This document shows positions 6,744-15,735 of a stretch of 19,216 bases of DNA, piece by piece. A program made the translations under genes and the position numbers. Numbering within the stretch: the stretch's first letter is position 1; every line of letters starts with the position of its first letter. The DNA comes from JANRIC01 sp033765345 (GTDB lineage: Bacteria; Bacteroidota; Bacteroidia; Cytophagales; Microscillaceae), in the NCBI GenBank assembly GCA_033765345.1, contig JANRIC010000102.1, positions 1 through 19,216 on the forward strand, given 5' to 3'. The notes beneath the pieces were generated by a model that was not told the origin of the DNA, made no database searches, and saw only the letters and a program-made list of their open reading frames with translations.

Positions 6744-7352
6744 ATGAAAAGAGAAGAACAAAATAGTTTAGAAAAATTTATCCGAGAAAACAGAGTAGAT
6801 TTAGACCCATACAACCCTCCTAAAGGGCTTTGGGAGAAAATCGCCGAGGAACTCGAGGAAGATACCCATCCTATTCAAAAGAATAAGGGGAAAGTCATTC
6901 AAATTCCTGTAAAAATGTTATACCGGGTAGCTGCTACACTACTCATTATCTTAGGGTTAATAGCTGTGTACCAGTTAATCCCCCAGCCCAGTAACCAGAG
7001 ACAAGAAATGGCTCAAAAAGTCAATCTCACAGAAATAGACCCCGAACTGGCCGAAGCCGAAGCTTATTACACCAAACTCATCTCCCAGAAAAAACAAGAG
7101 ATTGAACAGTTCCGCTCCCAAAGACTACATATTGAGGGTGATTTCTACAAAGACATCGAGGAGCTGGATTCGCTTTACGTAGGCCTAAAAAACGAACTGT
7201 ATCAAGTGCCTGCCAAAGAACGTGTGGTAGAGGCCATGATCCAAAATCTCAGAATCCGTATCGAGATACTGAACAAACAACTAGAAATCTTAAATAGAAT
7301 ACAAAAAATACAAAACGGAGAAGAAAATGAAAAGAATAAAATTAGTACCTAA
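6744..7352 (+). CDS. Single-pass membrane protein, probable anti-sigma factor
   Basis: A 202-residue protein starting 4 bp after the sigma gene. An acidic cytosolic N-terminus (MKREEQNSLEKFIRENR, then PPKGLWEKIAEELEE at 25-39) is followed by one TM helix at about 58-79 and an exported C-terminal half (about 100-195) rich in Glu, Lys and Leu heptads, probably coiled coil. Gene order and topology match membrane anti-sigma factors, with the N-terminus holding the sigma factor and the outer part sensing. I see no zinc-binding ZAS motif (HxxxCxxC), so any sigma binding would use another mode. Its 3' end overlaps the next gene by 26 nt, implying translational coupling. Confidence 0.65.
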   Translation: MKREEQNSLEKFIRENRVDLDPYNPPKGLWEKIAEELEEDTHPIQKNKGKVIQIPVKMLYRVAATLLIILGLIAVYQLIPQPSNQRQEMAQKVNLTEIDPELAEAEAYYTKLISQKKQEIEQFRSQRLHIEGDFYKDIEELDSLYVGLKNELYQVPAKERVVEAMIQNLRIRIEILNKQLEILNRIQKIQNGEENEKNKIST

Positions 7353-8370
7353 ATCCATCGGACTGATTGCCTTTCTGGTGGTGCTTTCCTGGACAAACGG
7401 AGCAGCGCAGCAAATCCGCCACGAGCGCAAAATTACAGAAAATTTTACAACCAATGCCTCTAGCACATTTGCCATCTACAATAAATACGGCAAGGTACAT
7501 ATCAATACCCATTCAGGCAAAGAAATCAATGTGGTAGTAACCGTAGTCGGTAAAGGCAGCACCGCCGAACAAGCAAAAAATATCGCCGAAGGTTTCCCGG
7601 TCAATATCAGCCGGGGAAATAATATCATCTTTAAGTCGGATGAAAAACCAAACTTCGTCATGACACCCATTGGAAAAGATCTCAAAGTAAACCTCAAAAA
7701 ATCAGATTATGAAATCAATTACGAAGTCAATCTGCCTCATACTGTACCCCTCATCTTATACCATAGTTTTGGAGAGGCTTATTTGGGTGCTTATACTGGA
7801 AGTTTGACGATTCAAATGAGCTACGGACCGCTCAAAACAGATAAACTCACCGGAAATGATTTTAAAAATATTGAGGTTAAATTCGGCAGTGCCGACATTG
7901 CTTATGTGGAGCGTGGTAAATTAGCCGTTTCTTATTCTAACCTGAACCTAGCAGGTGCTGGAGATATAGAATTCCAGGGCAAAAACGGCTCTTTTGACCT
8001 GGGGGCAATCGGCAACATCCGGGGTGCAGTTTCTTATTCCTCTTTTGAAATAGCTTCTTTGAGCAAAAGCCTTGAGATAGAATCTCGCTACAACAGCAAC
8101 GTGAAAGTAGAAAACATCAGTGCCGATTTTAGTAAAATCGCCCTTGAATCAAGTTACAACGGTGCAGATTTGAATTTCAGCCCCGGAGATAGCTTTGACT
8201 TTGATGTCAACACAAGCTTTGGCTCTTTTAATTTTGACCGAAATCAGTGCAAACTAAGCAAAGAAATCAAAGGCAATACCTCAGCCTCATACTCCGGTAA
8301 GTGCGGCGGCGGTTCGGCAACCTCCAAAGTCAGTATCGATGCCCGTTATGGAGACGTAACTTTCAGATAA
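7327..8370 (+). CDS. Exported DUF4097-like (putative adhesin fold) protein
   Basis: A 347-residue protein with a signal peptide (hydrophobic residues 12-25, cleavage probably near GAAQ-Q at 27-29). The mature part consists of repeated short beta strands with Gly/Ser/Asn turns (for example FAIYNKYGKVHINTH and SIDARYGDVTFR at the end), the pattern of the DUF4097/DUF2807 right-handed beta-solenoid families. These often accompany ECF sigma/anti-sigma pairs in Bacteroidota; their function is unclear, with envelope stress roles proposed. It starts inside the anti-sigma-like gene with GGAG 8 nt upstream. The operon closes with the hairpin at 8426. Possibly it is the output or the periplasmic sensor partner of the operon. 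Confidence 0.75.
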   Translation: MKRIKLVPKSIGLIAFLVVLSWTNGAAQQIRHERKITENFTTNASSTFAIYNKYGKVHINTHSGKEINVVVTVVGKGSTAEQAKNIAEGFPVNISRGNNIIFKSDEKPNFVMTPIGKDLKVNLKKSDYEINYEVNLPHTVPLILYHSFGEAYLGAYTGSLTIQMSYGPLKTDKLTGNDFKNIEVKFGSADIAYVERGKLAVSYSNLNLAGAGDIEFQGKNGSFDLGAIGNIRGAVSYSSFEIASLSKSLEIESRYNSNVKVENISADFSKIALESSYNGADLNFSPGDSFDFDVNTSFGSFNFDRNQCKLSKEIKGNTSASYSGKCGGGSATSKVSIDARYGDVTFR

Positions 8371-8425
8371 GTAAAATCTTGATCCAAACCATATAACCCT
8401 TATAAATACATGAAATTGACGAAAC

Positions 8426-8450
8426 AATCCGCATACATTGTGTGCGGATT
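8426..8450 (+). terminator. Rho-independent terminator after the DUF4097-like gene
   Basis: An 8-bp perfect stem (8426-8433 with 8443-8450, AATCCGCA/TGCGGATT), extended inward by three pairs including one wobble, followed by TTGTTTTTTT (8451-8460). It separates the two sigma-factor units. Confidence 0.85.
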
Positions 8451-8561
8451 TTGTTTTTTTACTGGTTACCTTATTTTAGGTATAGACAGTAACACGTGTA
8501 TTTGCTTGCACAAACCGGATATATTTTCAAGTCCTCAAAAATTAATTATTCTTTAATCTGG

Positions 8562-8569
8562 TATATTTG
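8562..8569 (+). promoter_or_regulatory. Putative -7 element (TATATTTG) of the second sigma gene
   Basis: Matches TAnnTTTG and lies in the intergenic gap after the terminator. It leaves a leader of about 20 nt to the TTG at 8595, or about 50 nt to the ATG at 8625. No -33 TTG at the usual spacing. Confidence 0.45.
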
Positions 8570-8624
8570 ATACTCAGAAAGCTTTGTCGTTACTTTGAAC
8601 AAAGCTGAAGACAAGCTAGCCGAT

Positions 8625-9221
8625 ATGGAGCAAAAAGAAAAAAAATACTCTCAGACACAAACTCTTTTGTTTGGACTCAAAAAAGGAGATGAGCAAGCCT
8701 TTCATCAAATCTATCTGCATTATTGGAAGGGTTTATTTGTTTTTGCCTTCAAAATACTCAAAAATCAGCAGGTCTGCGAAGACATTATTCAGGAAGTATT
8801 TACAGATCTTTGGCAAAAAAAAGATCGAGCAGATATTCAAAATCTGGGGGCTTATCTGACCCAAATGACCAAGTATAAGGTTTTTCAATTTTTGCGCAAA
8901 GGAAAGCTTGCCCAAAAGTACATAGATCGCTTCAATGTCGTCCACATGGTCAATAGTACCGAAGAAAAACTTCATTTTGACGAACTCAGGGCAACCATCG
9001 AGCAGCAATTGGCAGAGGTAGCTCCCCGTTGCCGGGAGATTTTTTTATTGAGTCGTTTTGAGAATCTTTCTAATCATGAAATCGCCGATAAGCTTGATAT
9101 CTCTCTGCAAACCGTCAAAAATCAACTTTCACTGGCACTCAATCACCTCCGACAATCCCTGAATCTCAATAATGAAGGCGTCAGTGTGCTGATGCTTTTG
9201 CTTTTTTTTGTAGAATTTTGA
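8625..9221 (+). CDS. ECF sigma factor of the FecR/SusC signalling system
   Basis: A 198-residue ECF sigma factor of the FecI-like group found with SusC/SusD transducers in Bacteroidota. Region 2 includes LFVFAFKILKNQQVCEDIIQ and AYLTQMTKYKVFQFLRK. Region 4 includes CREIFLLSRFENLSNHEIADK and a helix-turn-helix at LDISLQTVKNQLSLALNHLR. The last dozen residues are strongly hydrophobic (VSVLMLLLFFVEF), a tail seen in several SusC-linked sigma factors. The frame also allows a TTG start at 8595, adding 10 residues; ATG 8625 is preferred because the added residues match no sigma domain, but the promoter position does not decide it. The next gene is a FecR anti-sigma, so activity is expected to depend on signalling from the outer membrane receptor. 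Confidence 0.88.
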   Translation: MEQKEKKYSQTQTLLFGLKKGDEQAFHQIYLHYWKGLFVFAFKILKNQQVCEDIIQEVFTDLWQKKDRADIQNLGAYLTQMTKYKVFQFLRKGKLAQKYIDRFNVVHMVNSTEEKLHFDELRATIEQQLAEVAPRCREIFLLSRFENLSNHEIADKLDISLQTVKNQLSLALNHLRQSLNLNNEGVSVLMLLLFFVEF

Positions 9222-9384
9222 AAAAAAAACAATTCTTACATAGTACTTTTTTAGGCTAAGTTACACATCAGTTTGAAAGGCTCAAGAAGTACTCCAAATT
9301 TGGTTATACCCCTTAAGCCAAAACATTTTACTCAATTATAAAAACATAAATCAAAGAAATCGCGCTGGTCGGGTTTTATTTAAT

Positions 9385-10359
9385 ATGAGAGAAGAAGAAA
9401 TCAGAGAATTATTGGAGAAGTACGAACAAGGAACCTGTACGCCCCAAGAAGCCAAACTCTTAGAGGAGTTTTTGAATTCTTTTCAAAATGAAGAAGATAC
9501 TCAATTGGATCTCATACTGATGGATGAAACCAGACTTGAAAATAAAATCTTTGCAAATATTCGGCAAAATATCGCTCAATCGCAAAGCAAACAAATCTAT
9601 AGGATGCCTGGGCTGATCCGATTGACAGGTATAGCGGCTTCTTTTTTATTCCTTTTGGGCTTGGCTTATGCCTTCTTTCAAAATTCAGAAAAAGCTTCAG
9701 AATCTCCCATGCTAAGCCATAGCACAAAGTCAGGGCAACGCATCAAACTAAAGCTCAGTGACGGCACTCAGGTAATACTCAATGCCGAAAGTACAATCAG
9801 CTACCCAAAAATTTTCAGCGATGATGCACGCAAGATCAAGCTGGAAGGCGAAGCCTATTTTGAAGTAGCCAAGGATGTCAGGAGACCCTTTCGGGTACAA
9901 ACCAAAAACAGCCTGACCGAAGTACTGGGAACACAGTTTAATGTAAAAGATTATCCCGAAGACTCCATAGCAAGTGTTTCGCTCCTGGAAGGAAGTGTAG
10001 AAGTCAATGCCTACAATAACGAAAAGCCATTCCTGCTACAACCAGGTAAACAATGGAGCTGGAATAAAAACCTACAAGAAGAAAAACTTTTGGATTTTGA
10101 TCCTATAAAAATAACAGGTTGGAAAGACAATATCCTGATCTTTGATGAATTGAGGCTTGTCGAAGCCATCCCCATGATTGAGCGGCATTTCGGCGTGGAA
10201 ATTATACTGGAAAATCAAAAATTAGGGCAATGCAGGCTTAACCTCAGATCCAAAAATTATACCCTGGGACAATTGCTACAAGGGGTTTTTTATTCTGGTA
10301 ACATTAAGTATGAAATTGTACAAAGAACGGTATACCTCCGTGGTGAGGGCTGTATATAA
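9385..10359 (+). CDS. FecR-family anti-sigma factor
   Basis: A 324-residue inner-membrane regulator. The cytosolic N-terminus (1-75; REEEIRELLEKYEQGTCTPQEAKLLEEFL) would bind the sigma factor. One TM helix spans about 78-98. The periplasmic part holds a FecR domain at about 113-222 (LKLSDGTQVILNAESTISYP, EGEAYFEVAKD, PFRVQTKNSLTEVLGTQFNV) and a DUF4974-like domain at about 248-320 (DNILIFDELRLVEAIPMIERH). The C-terminal domain is expected to contact the STN domain of the next gene's product and relay substrate binding. The 163-bp gap from the sigma gene shows no terminator or other gene. The length is normal for the family. Confidence 0.92.
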   Translation: MREEEIRELLEKYEQGTCTPQEAKLLEEFLNSFQNEEDTQLDLILMDETRLENKIFANIRQNIAQSQSKQIYRMPGLIRLTGIAASFLFLLGLAYAFFQNSEKASESPMLSHSTKSGQRIKLKLSDGTQVILNAESTISYPKIFSDDARKIKLEGEAYFEVAKDVRRPFRVQTKNSLTEVLGTQFNVKDYPEDSIASVSLLEGSVEVNAYNNEKPFLLQPGKQWSWNKNLQEEKLLDFDPIKITGWKDNILIFDELRLVEAIPMIERHFGVEIILENQKLGQCRLNLRSKNYTLGQLLQGVFYSGNIKYEIVQRTVYLRGEGCI

Positions 10360-10420
10360 ATCTAAATTTATGGTATCAAATACTAAACGAATGCTTATGT
10401 AACACGAAATACGATAAAAA

Positions 10421-10444
10421 AGAAGTGCCTGGCAGGGCACTTCT
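10421..10444. other. Stable hairpin between fecR and the SusC gene
   Basis: A 9-bp perfect stem pairs 10421-10429 (AGAAGTGCC) with 10436-10444. On the + strand no T-run follows (ACAAAG), so full termination is unlikely. On the minus strand a T6 follows, with no minus-strand gene to terminate. It could be a processing or attenuation structure setting the ratio of regulators to SusC/SusD. Confidence 0.55.
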
Positions 10445-10574
10445 ACAAAGATTAAAATTTCAATTTCCTGGGTATTTATCCAAAGTTCAATCTGTGGTAA
10501 GATGACCGAACTTCGAAGGATATTTTGTGCCCAAAAAAATATCTATTCTAACACTTTAAACGCAATTCAAATTT

Positions 10575-13500
10575 ATGAAAAAAAATCTATTTAATGTCAT
10601 TATTAAGATGTCACTTTACATGTATTATACAATTCGCCTGGCAATAGTCCCCTTACTTTTGGGTACAAGTATTGCCTGGGCTACGGGGCAAACCCTAAGT
10701 ACTGTAAAAGTCAATCTGAACGTTTCCGACATGAATCTTAATGAAGTACTTCGGGAGCTGGAATCCAAGACCGACTTTAACTTCCTGTATTTACGTGAAA
10801 AAATACCGTATAATACCAAGGTAAGCATCAAAGCCAAAGGCAGTAGCCTCAGACAAGTCCTCAAATCACTTGCCCAACAAGCACACGTGGATTTTCAGCG
10901 TGTAGGTGGTTTGATCTATGTACGCAAAAGTAAAGAAATACAGCAGCCTGTGCTGAAAACAGCTACCTCTGTTGAAGAGTCTGTTTCTCAAAATGACCGC
11001 GAAATCACCGGAACGGTGACCAGTGCCAAGACCGGAGAACCACTGGCAGGAGCCACTGTGCTTGTCAAAGGTACGTCTATTGGTGTCGCTACTGATGTCT
11101 ATGGAAAGTATACATTGTCAATTCCAGAAGATGCAGAGACATTGATTTTTTCTTATACAGGATTTTTTACCAAGGAAGTTAAAATTGGCACTCAATCTAT
11201 ATTTGATATAACACTTGAAGAAGATGTAGCTTCTTTGGGTGAAATTGTGGTGGTTGCCTATGGTATACAGAAAAAATCTGATGTGACGGGATCAATTTCA
11301 TCCACCAAAAGTGAAGACTTTAACAAAGGGGTGTTTACCAACCCTACACAATTATTACAAGGTAAAATTCCGGGTATTAATGTAAGCTCGGCAAGCGGTG
11401 AGCCTGGAGCTTCTCAGGATGTGATCATCAGAGGTATTGGTTCTTTGAGATCAGGGACTACCCCACTTTATGTACTCGATGGATTTGTGCTGGACAATTC
11501 ATCGGCTAGTGGACTGGCTACCAATCCGCTCAACTTCATCAACCCGAATGACATCACAAGTATTGAGGTATTAAAGGATGCGTCAGCCTCTGCATTGTAC
11601 GGTGCAAGAGCTTCTAACGGTGTAGTAGTAATTACCACTAAGAAAGGACAAACTGGGAAAGCAAAATTCAACCTGGCAACCTCCACCGCGTGGTCTTCTA
11701 TCGCCAATAAAATTGATGTCTTTAGTGCCGACGAATTCAGAATTGCTGTGCCAGCTAATGGCGGTAACCTCGATGATCTCGGCTCGGATACAGACTGGCA
11801 AGACGAGTTGACTCAAACCGGTTTTTCGTATGATGTCAATTTCTCCATGAGTGGAGGTACGCCTAATACCAGTTATTTTGCCTCAGTAGGTGTGCAAAAC
11901 CAGGAAGGCATCCTCATAAACAGTAAGCTGCGACGCTATTCTGGTAAATTGAATGTCAGCCAAAAAGCTTTTAACGGACGTGTGACCATAGATTACAACC
12001 TGACAGCTTCACGGATTGAAAACCTTAGACCAGATAATTCCTCGATTGTTGTCAATATGTTACAACTCAATCCTACGATTCCTGTGTACACCGACGGAGA
12101 GCCTACCTTGCTCGATAATGCCCTTAACCCAATCGTACGCAATGATATCTTCAGTGATGAAGCCATCAATAACCGTATCCTGGCTAATATTGCTCCTTCA
12201 GTAGAGATCATCAAGGGACTTCGCTACAAAATAAATCTTGGCGTCGACTTTACGGCTACTACCAGAGATCAGCAATTGATACCCTACGCACTTTTGGAAG
12301 GTTTTGAAAATGGAAGTTTATCAACTGGTATTTTTGAAAATACCAACTATTTGGTTGAAAACACCCTGAGTTATGAATTCAATAAGGGAACTCATAGTTT
12401 TACATTCCTGGCGGGGCATTCTTATCAGGAGTTTTATTTCCATACCAGAGTTTTTTCCATGCAAGGTTTTGCTGATAATGGCATTGATCCGAGATTCCAG
12501 GATCAGACAAGCACCAATGTGACTCCTACTACCCTAAGCACAGTAGCTGAAAGAAATGAGCTGCAGTCTTTCTTTGGTCGTATCAACTATTCTTATAAGG
12601 GTAAATATCTCCTGACCGCTACTATGCGAGCAGATGGTTCTTCTAAGTTTGGAGATAACAACAAGTACGGTTATTTCCCTTCTGTAGCACTAGGTTGGAA
12701 TATTGCCGAAGAGGATTTCTTTTCTGTTCCCTGGGTAAATAGTCTGAAGCTAAGAGCTAGCTGGGGACAAACCGGAAACCAAGAGATTCCTGCTAAGATT
12801 ACTCAACAAAGCTTTATTGAAAGCAAAGACAATAACGATACTTATCCGCTAGACCCTGATGCCAACAGCCTCGATGAATATCCTTTTGGAACCATCTTCA
12901 CCCGCTTGGCCAATGATGATATCCAGTGGGAGGTGTCTACACAAACGGATTTTGGTCTTGATTTCGAACTCTTTGGCTCAAGACTGATAGGATCTTTTGA
13001 TTATTATCACAAAGTTTCTGATAACATTCTGCTTGAGGTAGTTCCTCCTGATCCTATTCAGCCTACTTCTACCTACTGGACAAATATTCCGGAGATGGAA
13101 ATACGAAATTCAGGTATTGAAATTGGGCTGGAGTATAAAAGTAATCCTACCAAAGAATTTAAATACAGCATCGGAGGTAATATTTCTACCATTAAAAACG
13201 AAGTAGTTAATTCTCCTTTTGCTGTCCTTACGACTGGTGCTGCTCAGGGTGCCGGACAGACCGGAGCAACCATCAATGGCTACATTAACGGAGAGCCTGT
13301 CGGTTCTTTCTATATGTTGCAGTTTGATGGTATTGGTCCTGATGGGCTAAATCAATTTGTAGATACCAATGGAGATGATGTAATCCTTGAGAATGATAGA
13401 ACAGTGGTGGGGGCTGCATTGCCTGACCTGATCTATGCATTCCAACTCAGTTTTGCATACAAAAACTTTGACTTGGGCTTGAATTTTAATGGATTAGCAG

Positions 13501-13901
13501 GTAATAAGATCTACAATCACACGAAAATGTCACTCTTCAATAAAGGAAATCTTGCTGCTTCTTCCAATACAACGGATTTTGCGACTCAGTTTCCCGAAGA
13601 AGATATTACTAACTCTAATACCGTCTCTACACGCTATCTGGAAGATGGTGGATACCTGAGATTGAACAATGCCACGCTTGCTTACACTTTCTTCCCTGGT
13701 AAGTTTGGCCTTGGAAATGGTGTAGAAAGCATTAGATTATCACTGACTGGGCAAAACCTCTTTGTCATTTCGGATTATTCAGGCTTTGATCCCGAAGTGA
13801 ATACGGGTACTTCAAGAGGCGGTATCCAGACGTTTGGTATTGACCGGTTTACTTATCCGGCAGCCAGAACCTTCTTAGTGGGATTAAATGTAACTTTCTA
13901 G
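10575..13901 (+). CDS. SusC-like TonB-dependent receptor/transducer with STN domain
   Basis: A 1108-residue outer-membrane receptor. After a long signal region (hydrophobic 17-36) come: an STN signalling domain at about 44-116 (VNLNVSDMNLNEVLRELE, then FQRVGGLIYVRKS); a carboxypeptidase-regulatory-like domain at about 141-216 (REITGTVTSAKTGEPLAGAT); a TonB-box-like EIVVVAYG (223-230); the plug at about 235-355 (PLYVLDGF, ITSIEVLKDASASALYGARA, GVVVITTKKG); and a beta barrel to a C-terminal Phe. The STN domain marks it as a transducer controlling the adjacent FecR and sigma factor, not only a pore. The SusD gene follows at 57 bp. Neighbouring phosphatases suggest phosphorylated substrates, but the receptor sequence does not reveal its ligand. 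The true start could be a Met at residue 12 or 16. Confidence 0.93.
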   Translation: MKKNLFNVIIKMSLYMYYTIRLAIVPLLLGTSIAWATGQTLSTVKVNLNVSDMNLNEVLRELESKTDFNFLYLREKIPYNTKVSIKAKGSSLRQVLKSLAQQAHVDFQRVGGLIYVRKSKEIQQPVLKTATSVEESVSQNDREITGTVTSAKTGEPLAGATVLVKGTSIGVATDVYGKYTLSIPEDAETLIFSYTGFFTKEVKIGTQSIFDITLEEDVASLGEIVVVAYGIQKKSDVTGSISSTKSEDFNKGVFTNPTQLLQGKIPGINVSSASGEPGASQDVIIRGIGSLRSGTTPLYVLDGFVLDNSSASGLATNPLNFINPNDITSIEVLKDASASALYGARASNGVVVITTKKGQTGKAKFNLATSTAWSSIANKIDVFSADEFRIAVPANGGNLDDLGSDTDWQDELTQTGFSYDVNFSMSGGTPNTSYFASVGVQNQEGILINSKLRRYSGKLNVSQKAFNGRVTIDYNLTASRIENLRPDNSSIVVNMLQLNPTIPVYTDGEPTLLDNALNPIVRNDIFSDEAINNRILANIAPSVEIIKGLRYKINLGVDFTATTRDQQLIPYALLEGFENGSLSTGIFENTNYLVENTLSYEFNKGTHSFTFLAGHSYQEFYFHTRVFSMQGFADNGIDPRFQDQTSTNVTPTTLSTVAERNELQSFFGRINYSYKGKYLLTATMRADGSSKFGDNNKYGYFPSVALGWNIAEEDFFSVPWVNSLKLRASWGQTGNQEIPAKITQQSFIESKDNNDTYPLDPDANSLDEYPFGTIFTRLANDDIQWEVSTQTDFGLDFELFGSRLIGSFDYYHKVSDNILLEVVPPDPIQPTSTYWTNIPEMEIRNSGIEIGLEYKSNPTKEFKYSIGGNISTIKNEVVNSPFAVLTTGAAQGAGQTGATINGYINGEPVGSFYMLQFDGIGPDGLNQFVDTNGDDVILENDRTVVGAALPDLIYAFQLSFAYKNFDLGLNFNGLAGNKIYNHTKMSLFNKGNLAASSNTTDFATQFPEEDITNSNTVSTRYLEDGGYLRLNNATLAYTFFPGKFGLGNGVESIRLSLTGQNLFVISDYSGFDPEVNTGTSRGGIQTFGIDRFTYPAARTFLVGLNVTF

Positions 13902-13958
13902 TAATCAAAATTTAACAAGACAAAATTTTCGTTTTCTTAAATCAATACAATCAAAAAA

Positions 13959-15713
13959 ATGAAAAATAAAATCTTAACCTTTTTATTCCTTAGTTTCTTT
14001 TTCTTCGCCAACTGGAGCTGTACTGACCTCAATGAAGAAGTACTTGATGAGTCTTTCTCTGGTCTAGGGCAAGCAGAAGCGGTCAGTGGTGCTATTGCGC
14101 CTGCTTATGGTCAGGTGCGATGGGTCTGGAGACACACCAATTACTTCGGCTTACAGGAAATTGCTTCTGACGAAGCGATCCTTCCCTATAGAGGAGGTAC
14201 TGACTGGTTTGATGGGGGTAAATACCTAGCCACGCATCAACACGAAATCACTCCTGGGAATGACCTCGTGACGGATTCTTGGAATGAATTGACAAAAAAT
14301 ATCTCCAGAACTGTTGCTGCCATCGAAGCCCTAAGACCATTAGCTGACCAAGGAAATAATGAAGCCAAAGGAGCACTTTATGAGATGATCGCGCTAAGAG
14401 CCTATCTCAATTTGCTGATGCTCGATAGCTGGGGAATTGCATTCAGAAAAGAATCCAGTACAGAGACCTCAGAAATACTCAGGAGACAAGAGGCCATCGA
14501 TTATATCCAGAGCGAACTAGAGTCGGTTGTAAATGTAATTAACACAAATCGCGGCCCTGGGCGACTCACTAAAAATGCTGTATGGGGCTTTTTGGCTAGA
14601 TTACACCTCAATGCCGCAGTGTATCGTGACCCTTATGGCACGCCCAACTTTACCCAGGAGGATATGAATCGTGTCATTGAATATTGTGACAACATCATCA
14701 ACTCCGGTAAACACAACCTATCCGCTGAATACTTTGCGTTGTTTAATGATGACAACAACAGCAACACTGAGATCATCTGGTCACTTGATCTAAGAGGTGT
14801 TTTGAACAACGAAGAAAGCCGCTGGACTTATTGGTCGATTGCCGGATCTGTATTTGGCAGACCTGAATTCCCCAGCTCTGACGGAACGGACGGACCCGCA
14901 GCCACTCCAGATTACATTCAAACCTGGTTTGATGCTTATGGAGACCTAGAGGGTGCTAAAAATGATGCCCGTTTTTATCAGGTAAACAACATCATTCCCG
15001 CAGAATTACAAGACCTTACAGGCATATCACCCGCCAACGATGAAAATCATTATTATTGCATAGAAGCAACTCAATTTGAGATGGACAGAGGTCTGCTCAG
15101 TGGCATCCAGTGGGGACCCAGAAAAGGAAGTGATGGCAAATTCCTTACCTGCGGTGGTGGTACTACCGTTAGGATATATCCTGTAATTCAAACCAAAGGT
15201 CAGGGACCAGACCGCAACGTGGCTTATGTCAATCACACACTTGAGGTTGACTTTAGCAATGAGGGGCGTCGTCATAATACCGGATATCGATTCTCAAAAT
15301 ACCAGTTTAGCCGTACTTCTCCGAATGCAAACAACTTCAGTAGCGTAGACCTGGTCATGTTGCGATTGGGCGAAATTTACCTCATGCGTGCAGAAGCCAA
15401 ACTTCGAAACGGTGACAGTGGCGGTGCATTGGCTGACGTGAATTTCCTGAGAGCTTCAAGAAATGCGCGCCCTGCTCAAACCCCTCCCGCATTGAGTGCC
15501 ATTGGAATTGATATCTTGTACCGCGAGAGAGGTTTTGAATTGTATTGGGAAGGACTCAGAAGAACTGATCAGATACGATTCGGTAGATATGAAGATAGCT
15601 GGGTAGAGAAAACAAGTGCTGATGTAAACGATAGATTATTCCCTATCCCACAAAGAGCAATTGACGGTGCGTCCAATATTGATGGTTACCTGGTTCAAAA
15701 CCCTGGTTATTAA
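13959..15713 (+). CDS. SusD/RagB-family surface lipoprotein
   Basis: A 584-residue substrate-binding lid partner of the SusC-like receptor. The signal peptide (hydrophobic 5-18) leads to ANWSC with C21 as the probable lipidation site; Asn at -3 and Trp at -2 are unusual for a lipobox. SusD features follow: the TPR-like N-terminal half (ALYEMIALRAYLNLLMLDSWG at about 127-149, AVWGFLARLHLNAAVY), and the C-terminal RagB pattern (DLVMLRLGEIYLMRAEAKLR, ALADVNFLRASRN, ILYRERGFELYWEGLRRTDQIRFGRYED, LFPIPQRAIDG). It is acidic and extracellular by family analogy. The gene is the last in the receptor operon; an IS remnant begins about 25 bp after its stop and a strong terminator lies about 215 bp downstream. 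Confidence 0.93.
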   Translation: MKNKILTFLFLSFFFFANWSCTDLNEEVLDESFSGLGQAEAVSGAIAPAYGQVRWVWRHTNYFGLQEIASDEAILPYRGGTDWFDGGKYLATHQHEITPGNDLVTDSWNELTKNISRTVAAIEALRPLADQGNNEAKGALYEMIALRAYLNLLMLDSWGIAFRKESSTETSEILRRQEAIDYIQSELESVVNVINTNRGPGRLTKNAVWGFLARLHLNAAVYRDPYGTPNFTQEDMNRVIEYCDNIINSGKHNLSAEYFALFNDDNNSNTEIIWSLDLRGVLNNEESRWTYWSIAGSVFGRPEFPSSDGTDGPAATPDYIQTWFDAYGDLEGAKNDARFYQVNNIIPAELQDLTGISPANDENHYYCIEATQFEMDRGLLSGIQWGPRKGSDGKFLTCGGGTTVRIYPVIQTKGQGPDRNVAYVNHTLEVDFSNEGRRHNTGYRFSKYQFSRTSPNANNFSSVDLVMLRLGEIYLMRAEAKLRNGDSGGALADVNFLRASRNARPAQTPPALSAIGIDILYRERGFELYWEGLRRTDQIRFGRYEDSWVEKTSADVNDRLFPIPQRAIDGASNIDGYLVQNPGY

Positions 15714-15735
15714 TCGTCGCTTGCTGAGTAGCTAA

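Noticed and set aside
8410..8556. 48-codon + strand frame with ATG after the DUF4097-like gene
   Set aside because: It runs straight through the terminator hairpin and T-run at 8426-8460 and through the probable next promoter region; the composition looks incidental.
9222..9384. Possible gene or terminator between the sigma factor and fecR
   Set aside because: Only A/T-rich sequence with a weak AGAATT/AATTCT pairing; no convincing element.
10509..10534. GAACTT followed by GTGCCC upstream of SusC as an ECF promoter
   Set aside because: The -10 side lacks a GTC core at the right spacing; one weak half-match is not enough.
8625..15713. Classical polysaccharide utilisation locus
   Set aside because: No glycoside hydrolase, lyase or carbohydrate esterase is present; the enzymes nearby are phosphatases. 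Glycan uptake is not excluded because the locus may use distant enzymes.
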